A stretch of DNA of 64,000 nucleotides from Ptychodera flava (taxonomy: Eukaryota > Hemichordata > Enteropneusta > Ptychoderidae). Made by a program: the position numbers and the translations under genes. The stretch is taken from positions 45,167,629-45,231,628 of the forward strand of contig NC_091932.1 of assembly GCF_041260155.1 (NCBI RefSeq), read 5' to 3'. Below the pieces are notes generated by a model. That model did not search any database, was not told the origin of the DNA, and saw only the letters and a list, made by a program, of their open reading frames with translations. Below are positions 1 to 9,800 of the stretch, piece by piece; position 1 is the stretch's first letter; each line of letters opens with the position of its first letter.

Positions 1-888
1 AAATATTCTTAACAAGTCACTTTGTTTTTTTTATGAGTACAAATGAGACAAAATAAAAAGAATTTGAAAACAGCCAGGCAAGAGAGCAAGTCCGTTGTTG
101 CAGATTGTCATTTATCTGCAAATTTTATGCATTATTTTCATGATTTTATTTTCAAACCAAAGTTGGTTCGTGCAAGTGTGCTAACTGAAGGACATGCATA
201 GAAGTACCACTGCTCGCTGATTTCGACCATACCTACGCGATTTAAACAGGTTAAATAATAAACGGGTGCCGCACTCATAAAATGGCGCTCCCACGGAAAA
301 GTACAAAATATGCATTATTTCCTGCACATGCACATCGTTATCATTAAAGAAATAAGCATGATACCATTTACTTGAATGCACAACACATTGAAAATGGCGG
401 AAATCTAAAATGATGTTAAAACATGTGAATTTACATGCTCATTGCTACTTTCAACACTCGTTACAGTGTTATACACTTTTTAGCTCATATTTGGTATGTA
501 TATAAATACAAAAAAAGAGCTTATATTTCAGTCTTTAATGGGTCTTATTCAAAGAAAACTCTTGGAAAACTGAGGATATTTTGAGATCGGTTTATTACAC
601 ATTTGCAGCTATTGGGGCTTTAAAGACGACACAATAAAACACCAGCTTTGCCAATAAATCTCCTCTCATCACATTCAACTTTTATATGGCAAAACTTTAT
701 CAGTTTACTGTCTATGCTGATATGACTATACCTCTGTCACAATTCCTCTTTTGTAAAGAAAGTTTATGAGCTAGTTTAGGAGAGTAGACCTAAAGAGGAA
801 ATTCAGATTTTTAGAAAGTCTGTCAAGCAAGTCAGAAATCTCGTGTTGGAAACACAATGGCTTTGTTCAATGGCTTTGTTCAGTGATT
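1..888. other. Non-coding DNA upstream of the retroelement
   Basis: AT-rich sequence without a convincing exon, splice pair or repeat structure. It is probably intron of the gene whose 3' exons begin at 3708, or DNA just upstream. A short local duplication (aatggctttgttc twice, about 857-881) lies at its right edge beside the retroelement insertion point. Confidence 0.5.
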
Positions 889-1157
889 ATGGCTTTGCTA
901 TAATCATTGTTAACGTCTGGAGGGACACGGGGAGAAGGGTTTAGACCTTGCTAAGTATGGGTCACCATGCACCACTACTTCTACTGCTTGCTGGATGCAC
1001 TGGAGACGTAACCTTATCTACCAACCGCCTTCAAATCGTTATCTATACAACTTGCGTCACCCTTGCCACGTCATTATCCATGCGCATATCAGTATGATCA
1101 AAGCCACAGATCGTCCATTTCAACTTCTGCCACGCTCAAGTTCACACCACAAAATTC
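889..1157 (+). repeat. A1 terminal repeat of the Ngaro-like element
   Basis: Left copy of the 269-bp A repeat, matched base for base as read by 2953-3221. It starts atggctttgctataatcatt and ends at the caccacaaaattc boundary, after which the two copies diverge. Confidence 0.85.
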
Positions 1158-2686
1158 ACCATATCAAAACCGAAGAAAAGCAGGGTCGCGCACAGGCGGC
1201 CACCCGTACATCGGCGAGGGCGAAGAGACGCCCAGCGCACCTCGGCAAATACCTAGTACCCCAGTCAGTACCGACGGAAACCACACCAACCAACCCTGCC
1301 AGCGGCGTGCCGACAACCGCCACAGCGGCAGCCGATCCAGGTATGTCAGACCACGTCGCCAACTAATAGAAACCGGCATCGCAAGCGCCGTTGATTCAAT
1401 CCGACGGGAACTACGGCAGCCAACTACCAACACTACAGCACCGGCGCCTATCCCGACGCCCAACCTGCAAGTCCAGCCAACTGATACAGTCGTTGGTGCA
1501 CTATCACCTGCTTCACTCATCGCCGCCGGGCCGACGACGCTCGCCGCTCCGTCCAGCTCGGTGCTTACTCAAGCCCCAAGCCCAACCAAGTAATCATCTC
1601 GCTAATCGTAATGGATATCAACTCGCCATTACAGCTGCCCCACCCGACTCGACCACCAGTGGTGGCGCTGCGCACATCACCCTACCGATGGCGGCGCACC
1701 TCATAACAACAACCTGGACAATAGGGCTGCGCCCTGCGCTCAACCCGCCCAGCCGAGCCAGCCGGTCACAATGCACCGCCATGGCGCCCACCACCTAGCG
1801 CCGGGCCAACGGGCAAATCCTCTGCAGCAATACCCCAGCCGACATGCTACTGCATACGTCGATCAATCAACACTCAACGCCTTGGCTAACCTCGGTAAGT
1901 TCATCGAATTTGGTGACTTACACCCGGATGCCCTAGCTCCCAACTCAACCCGGCCCAGGCTACCAAGACACAAGTAGCTTTCGATCCAGACAACCGTGGC
2001 GTAGCCACGTTCACAACCGAGGTGAAGCGGGGAAACTATCAATGACTTTGACACCTGGTTACAGTGCTTCCTCGTCTTTTTCTTATATCGAACATTCTAC
2101 TTCCCACATTTGGCGATCCCCATGACCACCTACCTTCGTTTCATCGCCTCCAAAGCTGCCGCCTACAAGCCGGAGGCCTGGCCGACATCAGCTCCAGTGA
2201 AAACCAAACACCGCGCTACACCTGCAACGCCAGTCAGCAACGATCAACCCAGATACCGTTTTCACCGCAATAACAAACGAACTGCACCTGGCCCACACAA
2301 TTGGCCCATTCGCCGTGACACCTCTGCCATGGGATGGCAAGAGAATGGAAAGAGATGTACCCAATATTAGTCGCCTGTTCAATTTGGGGACACGGCTTCC
2401 GCGGTGGTGCCGCCACAACCACCGCCGAAGCCGGCTTACCAGGCTGGCTCATAAAGACACTGGGCAGATGGAGGAGTGACGCGTACCAGATCTACATCAC
2501 GACACCATAGGAGACCCTCGACGTAGTACCGAAGGTACTCGCAACTTGCCAACAATTGACGTAGGACTCTGTTCTCGGTGGACAATGCCAACGATGTAAT
2601 GGCGCTACATGAACTATAGAGACATGAAACGTTAGGAACAATGAACCTATACTATGAGAAATCTCCCAATGACGCATGGTCACCAC

Positions 2687-2712
2687 GGGGGGGGGGGGGG
2701 GGGGGGGGGGGG
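2687..2712 (+). repeat. Uninterrupted run of 26 G
   Basis: A homopolymer of about 26 G lies just before B1 inside the retroelement. Its true length is uncertain because such runs are error-prone in sequencing. On DNA or RNA it could form a G-quadruplex. Confidence 0.8.
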
Positions 2713-2764
2713 CTGCTTTACTGCCGCACCGCAGTCATGCATGCCCGCGGTTTGGCCATAATTT

Positions 2765-2944
2765 GGGGGGTACTGTCATGGGTCTGCTGCGGGCGACTGG
2801 TAGCACGTTGCCCGATGCACGGTACCAATAACCCGGTACCGCCATCCAGGCCGCTATGACGCCTCGTTGTCCCCGCCATGGCAGTACAGGCATAACCCCG
2901 GATTTCGGCCAAACACTTGTCTCCGTGTCGTTCCTTTGCGTTAA
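2765..2944 (+). repeat. B1 repeat of the Ngaro-like element
   Basis: A 180-bp repeat beginning ggggggtactgtcatgggtc and ending tttgcgttaa. It recurs at 3331-3510 with a single difference as read. B1 abuts A2, the junction expected from a circular intermediate in this class. Confidence 0.85.
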
Positions 2945-2952
2945 TGGGTGAT

Positions 2953-3221
2953 ATGGCTTTGCTATAATCATTGTTAACGTCTGGAGGGACACGGGGAGAA
3001 GGGTTTAGACCTTGCTAAGTATGGGTCACCATGCACCACTACTTCTACTGCTTGCTGGATGCACTGGAGACGTAACCTTATCTACCAACCGCCTTCAAAT
3101 CGTTATCTATACAACTTGCGTCACCCTTGCCACGTCATTATCCATGCGCATATCAGTATGATCAAAGCCACAGATCGTCCATTTCAACTTCTGCCACGCT
3201 CAAGTTCACACCACAAAATTC
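2953..3221 (+). repeat. A2 repeat of the Ngaro-like element
   Basis: Second copy of the A repeat, equal in length to A1 and identical as read. It follows B1 after an 8-bp junction. Confidence 0.85.
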
Positions 3222-3330
3222 CCACCCACCCTCCACTAGGAAAAAAAAAAAAGCCTCGCTGCAGGCTAGCAGCTCACAATAAAAGATACTGTATGTCTCT
3301 ATATCGCTAACTTTACATAATAAAGTTCCA

Positions 3331-3510
3331 GGGGGGTACTGTCATGGGTCTGCTGCGGGCGACTGGTAGCACGTTGCCCGATGCACGGTACCAATAACCC
3401 GGTACCGCCATCCAGGCCGCTATGACGCCTCGTTGCCCCCGCCATGGCAGTACAGGCATAACCCCGGATTTCGGCCAAACACTTGTCTCCGTGTCGTTCC
3501 TTTGCGTTAA
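3331..3510 (+). repeat. B2 terminal repeat of the Ngaro-like element
   Basis: Right-hand copy of the B repeat and the 3' end of the element. It is preceded by a 109-bp unique spacer with an A-run (from 3240) and aataaa-like signals, as expected where the element's transcript would end. Confidence 0.85.
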
Positions 3511-3707
3511 CTAACCGCTTTGTTCAGTGATTGAAACATGTATATGTATGTCAAGAGAGCTCAGATCATTAGCAGTTATCCATTTGAATTTTGCAAGCAC
3601 ATCTTTCGTTAAAAATACTGACATTTTCAGTCATCGCTGCATTGACCGTTACACTACATGTACTTATATTCTTCATCTCATGTTGCGTATTTCTCATCAT
3701 TTTACAG

Positions 3708-3819
3708 GTTGTTCATGATGCTGAGAAGGATGTTGAGATCGCCAAGTTGAATGCCGATGAGGCGCAAATGAAACTGGAACAAATCCGAGTACAGATACGG
3801 GAACAGGAACATGAAGGGG
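3708..3819 (+). CDS. Gene 1 coiled-coil exon
   Basis: Acceptor tttacag before 3708 and donor g|gtatgg after 3819. It encodes 37 residues of heptad-like, highly charged sequence, starting in phase 0 and ending in phase 1. The paralogue has no counterpart for this exon. Confidence 0.75.
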
Positions 3820-6800
3820 GTATGGATACATTCCATGTCTTTGTCACAGCAGAGATGTCAATTCCATAATCAAACCACAGGGCCTCATAAGTGCCTATTT
3901 AAGTCAATATTACAGCGTTTTTCTTTCTTTTCAATGTTACAAATAAAGCTGAAGAGCACAACACTTGTGTAGCTGTCTTTTCTGTAGCGTGTATTGGCAT
4001 GTATAGTGCGTCCTCGTAAATGTGACCTTTAGTTCCGTGACCTCTAGGCCGGCTCTAGCCATGCCATGCCTACTTCCTACCCTGCCCTCGCTATGCTTAC
4101 TGTACTAATTTCCGGAATTACAGTACAGTAAACACAGCGACGTCTGTACACGTGGCCAGAAGGCATGGCCAGAGGAATTGGCTAGAGGTCACGGAACTAA
4201 AGGTCGTATTTACATATGATCACATTCCCCATTGAGGGCGCACTATACATGCCAATCAAGCTACACAAAGACAGCTACACAAATGTTGTGCTCTTCAGCT
4301 TTATTTCTAACATTGAAAAAGAAAGAAAAACGCTGTAATATTGACTTAAATAGGCACTTATGAGCCCCTGTGATCAAACTTTATTCAGTGATTTTTTGCA
4401 CCTTTCGTATTTCATGTTCTGCATCTCTTTCTGATCAAAATATTAAATTAGAAAATAAATTATTGAAAAAGATCAAGGTTAGTATACTTTACAATTGAAT
4501 CTGTCATTTTAGTTGATCAACTGACAGCTCGTAAATATTTTTTTAATTCCATCATAGAGAACTGTCAATTTATTGAAATATTTCTTAGAGGTTTTGTGTC
4601 CCCAATGTATACTGTAAAACATGTCTTCTTAGCTGGCATAATTTTGTAGCAAATTTCGCCATGGCTTATTTTAAAACTAACGATTCATTTGTTAATTTTC
4701 ACACTAACAGCCAAAACACAACTCAGACACTAAACACACCAAAGCACATACAAGACGAGATGAGTGATGTGTGAAGCCACTTTCCCTTTATTACATGTCA
4801 ATTCACTAATTTAAATTTTTTCGTGTATTTATCATGGTTATGATGTCGTTTTTGGCTAAATTGAAAACCTGATTGCAATGAAAATCTGAAAACCTAATTA
4901 ATCATGCAGATAATCAAAGTTTTTTACGGGGGTTTGTAACAAATTTCATCAAAATATCCCAAAATTTTCCCTGTTGTGTCAAACAAATGTCTAATCTAAG
5001 TGGTCCAAAATTACTATCAATCGGACCTTGAGGTCAATGATGTGATGTGTCCAATGAATAACAAGAAGTTGCGGAGTTTGAGTTTTTGTTGCGACAAATT
5101 TTTTAGTTCCCAAAACAATAGAAAGACATGGTTATCATATAACTGCATAGATCACGACCTCAATTTAAGGAACATGTCTAAAGCTGGAAATTTTGAGAAA
5201 TGTTACTTTGATACTGTGCTTGACAATCCTGTTTTTGATCCAAAACCAGTCCATATCAGCCACCAGGACGGATGTGAGAAACTTGACTGTATAAAATTTA
5301 TAAAGGACTACAGCCAAGAGAAACAAACTAAATATAATTTACCAATATTTAAAATTCAAAGTGGCTGTTATGTCATGTTCTGTAGGGAAACTTAAATTTA
5401 TCAGTGTCAATTAAGAATTAAGATGAGACTATGGATATGACCAAGATGGTACATTCTCAATTTTTCAAAATACACTGCATCAGTTTGTATATCATAAAGC
5501 ATTTATTAACATCTTCACATTTCAGAAAGTAGCCCAGATGTCATAGGGGTCAAGTGTAACATCAAAGAACTAGACGAAGTTTTAATGAGAGATGTCGGTG
5601 GAAAGATAGCTTCAGATGGAAGGTATGTATAGCTGATTTATTTTGCAAAAAGAATCAGTCACACAAATGGTAATTTACCTAAACCTCTTCATTTTATCCC
5701 ATCTACACAAACATGTCTTCACTTTCCCGTCCCTCCCAAGTATTATGACATCTGTTTCAATATGCCTGTATGACAACACACTGACATGGCAATGACATGG
5801 AGTAAGTTGTGTCCTATGTATAACAAGAGGTTGTGGAATTTGACGTTTTGATGTAACAAATTTTTAAGTTCCAAAAATGATAAAAATTCATGGTTAGATA
5901 ACAGCATTGATCACTCCCTGAATTAATAGAAGACATCTAAAAATTTTGAGGAATCTAGCTTTTATACTGTGTTTTAAGGTCAATTTATCACAACCAAAAC
6001 ATGAAAAATTACACTGGTGTCCTTGGAAACCAATTACCTGTGAGCCATAAGTATCATTTCGGCTTTTCTTCTTTCTTGCCTATACTCCCCATTTCATGCA
6101 TATATCCAAAGCTGAATGTCTGGCAAAGTTTCTTTCTGAGGGAGTTATGCCACCAGGAATAACAGCAAAATAATGATATATATGTACCACATCTTTATCG
6201 TAAATTTTGCAGAAAGTGTATTTTGCACATTTTCTGATTCAAGGGCTCACCACAGATTGAAGTGAGCAATGCATGCAATCACACGTACAAAAGAATTCAC
6301 CGTAAGAACCTAAAAGAATTAAAGTGTACCCATTTCTTTCTTTGGAATCTTTCCAGTAAAAATTCATAATTCTACCCGGCATTGTATCTTTGACACATCA
6401 AGGTTGTTACCGTGGATACAGCGGAGATAGGCAACGTATGTGAAATATTGAATTGTGTCAACATTTAAGTGCCGCTCATAAAGTATTCATGTTCTTACAT
6501 CAAGTAATAATCACATGATATTATACATGCAGTATACATAAACATGTACTTTATAATGTCCAGTCATGTGATAAAAGACTTTGGAAAACTCCCCAATGAC
6601 ATTTTCATCACAGATTTGCCACAAAATGCTGTGCAAACATTTTTATGCTGCAAAGATGACATAGTTTAATGAACTTGTACAATACAAGTATAAATGTCGG
6701 CTAATTGTGTTCATTTACTGGGGCTCAGAGAAGAGTTATTTCATTCAAGAAACTCCTCTTAAACTTCAGTTTTTCAACTATGTGCAGAAATCAGTGCAGT

Positions 6801-9800
6801 TCAGCAGTGAATATCTGTAATTATAGAAATATGTGGAAAACAACACGGCTTTCTTGGCAAATAATGGTTGTACTACATGATGGCAAGTCTACCATGTGCT
6901 AGGACATTTCTTGTCAAGTCAAATTCTATTATTATCAATTCAAATTATATTATTATGAATTCATATTCTGTTATTATCTGCCCGTGCAAATATAACATCT
7001 AAGGACTGCTTGATTTACACTGTGATATGGGTTATAATGCCCACAAAACAAAAACATGCAAGCCTGTGCAATAGGACGTCTCATCCCCACCATGCATGAT
7101 TCCTGTACAGTGTGCCACAGCTCTCTCATACTTGAATACAAGGTTTTGTTTCCAAAACATGTTTTACTTTGTTTTGGTTATAAATAGTTTTGTTTCTTAA
7201 AACCCCAACTTTCACAGGTACTGTAAGTTACCGGTCAACTATCAACACATGTCAACTTAACAACAAATTTCCTCTTTTGATAACATATGAATCCAGCTGG
7301 AGACATCATTTCATTAATGAGGAATTGCAAACTATGTATGTTTGATTGAATATTAATTTGGGCTTTTAGGAAATTTTTGCAAGGTAACAATAAGACATCG
7401 CGGAAGGTAACTTTGAAAAGTTGGCTGGCAGAGCAAACGATGAACAGTACAAACCCTGTTAACTATGTCTCACAGTGTACAGTACCTCTACTTTGATCTC
7501 AAAAACAACAAATGTTAGCAATTATTTGCCTGTGCCCATTAGACAGGTAACTGTAAAATTTCACCTGCTGATCTAAAACATGAAGCTCCCCTAGGCAGGT
7601 GCTTATTGGTATTTCCTTCTGCAAAGAGAAGTGATTACAAATTGATTTTATAAGCAGCTGCAAATTCCACATATGATGAATTATTGAAAGAAATAATGGG
7701 GATGATGCACTAGTAAATTCATGAATTAGATTGCTTATGGCAACCACTTTTACTCAATTTCCTGGTACATTAATAGTCATTAGTCCCACCAAACCTTAGA
7801 AAATAATGGGTTGTTGGTATACTGTATTAAAGTACACCTCAAAGTATTACACCTCAAAAATGATGTTTTAAACCTTTGCTTGTATGTTACTGAATGAAAT
7901 TTTATACTCTCTCTCCTTGTCGAGAATAAATAAAGGGTCATTGTATATACTGTGGATTAGAAAATCAAAAGTTGTCAAATTAACTGATATTTGAAATTCC
8001 AAAAATCTTTCCTCTTGTTTGTTCAAGTACTGGTAATCTTTTTGATTTTAATAACAATTTGTGAAATTTAATTCTCTCTTCTTGTTTCAAAATTAAGTCT
8101 GCATAAGAGTAGACCAGGAAAGAATTCGATAATCTGGAAATTAAATTAAATTTTAAAAATCTGCTTTGAGATTACAGAATGCCTGAGGAATATATATCAT
8201 ATATTATTTACTGGGAAAATATTCCAAATTGTTGAATTGTACATGAAAGTGACCCGTTCAACAGGAGGGAAAAATAAGAAAGAAATTAGAAAAGCAATAA
8301 AATGACAGACATCAATAATGACAATAAGGGAATTATTTACAAATATATGTAAATTTCTGTGGTCGTACTGTAATCCCAGAGGAAAGATAATCCTGTTAGA
8401 CTTTCTTCTGACAGAAATTCATGATTTAGTATAAAATAAAAACATTTTAATAATTCGTAATGATTGCACAGGTTGGGTATTTCTTGATCTATTTACTCTT
8501 TGTTTTATAATTGTGGATGGGAAGATTTCTTGCGTCAAATTGCATACAGTAACATAAATCTAACATTAAAAGAAAGTCTGTAGGCAAATTTTTACCAAAA
8601 TTTTGACAAAGAGCTGTAGCCAAGGAAATGTGATTTCCATTTGGTCCAAAATTATCAAAAAAGCTTCAGAAAAATTCATAAAATTTGGTAAAATGTTGCA
8701 CTAAAATTTTGGCGGGAAAAATTACAGCACTCAAAGTGTTAAAATGCAAATTGCTCCACTGTTTTTCATGTGATAGGTTATGTATTTTACTTTGCTGGCT
8801 GACACAGACCTCCAGGTCTTTCTGTTCAATGTCTCCATGACAACAGTACTTGTATGATGTACAATATACCAAAACATATTGCTTGAATGAGAATTTTGTC
8901 CTCAATGTTCATGTTTTTGAATATTATATCTGAAATCAAGACTGGAGTTGATATTTGAAAACTGACCAAGCTCATACAGCAGGATAAAACTCTCATGCGT
9001 GGATCAAAATCTTTACATAAGAAATATGTCTTTTAGTGACCCTGACTTCCAAAAACTGACATCTACTTGTTTCATAGTCATGATAGAGGTGAGCTTGTAA
9101 TCCTGTTTAATTTACTCCTGCTATAAACTCACCTTCATTCTTCGAATATTAAATCGAAACAGTTTCTAGCGAGGCTTTGTTTATTTGAAGTGAGTCAAAG
9201 GTCAGATTTTTTCATGATTTATCGACTGTTTGTCTCATCATTACAGATGACAGGTTTGTTAGTATGCATTCAATTCATGTTTGCTAACACCAGTCTAGCT
9301 ATAAAGTAGGAACTTCAGATGTTCTTCAAACAGCAGTAACCCATGGGGAAAGAGTTGCCATTTATCAAACTGTTTTAAATTATTTTGTTTCATGTGGAGA
9401 GTTATTTATTGCATTCTGCCAGATAAAACATCGGATACCGATATGCTTCATCACAGACCATCAGAACTGTGATTCACTTCTCCATCTTAAAAATGAAGTG
9501 ACAATGTTATTTCTGAGAGATATCAGAAATTACATTACCAATATGATTGTATTTACATGTTGTATGTAAAAGCATTGTAGTACACGTGATATCTTACCTT
9601 TCATATTTATGATCAACATAAATAATTCTTGCACGATACAAAATAGACTGAAAGATCCCTTGCTAAAGGGCATTCACTATGCTAAGAGGAGGAGCTGTAG
9701 AGAGCGCCCTCAAGTGGCAGATCTTGCAGTCCAGATATAAAAATACCAAAAACAATAGAAAGGAACAGCAAGATTGTGCCATGGGGGTTGTTCTTTATTG

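Larger units (their letters stand above)
889..3510 (+). mobile_element. Ngaro/DIRS-type tyrosine-recombinase retrotransposon, internally deleted fossil
   Basis: The element has split direct repeats in the order A1 (889-1157), interior, B1 (2765-2944), A2 (2953-3221), short unique spacer, B2 (3331-3510). This A1-interior-B1A2B2 layout is the hallmark of Ngaro-like DIRS elements, which integrate through a tyrosine recombinase instead of a DDE integrase. The two A repeats read as identical over 269 bp and the two B repeats differ at about one site in 180 bp, so the insertion is very recent. The interior is only about 1.6 kb. It keeps Pro/Gln/Thr-rich Gag-like stretches and, near 2430-2500, the end of a tyrosine recombinase (LGRW.SDAY..YI signature), but I see no reverse transcriptase or RNase H. 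It is broken, by large internal loss and several lesions, and is presumably non-autonomous. A 16-bp identical sequence flanks it (873-888 and 3517-3532). Confidence 0.85.

Noticed and set aside
1063-1593. Pro/Thr-rich frames at 995-1800 as host genes
   Set aside because: They lie inside the Ngaro-like element and overlap its A1 repeat, so they belong to the fossil's interior.
5000-5395. 131-codon plus-strand open frame in a gene 1 intron
   Set aside because: It overlaps a duplicated intronic segment whose second copy (5787-5990) is not open, has no splice context fitting the neighbouring exons and resembles no family.
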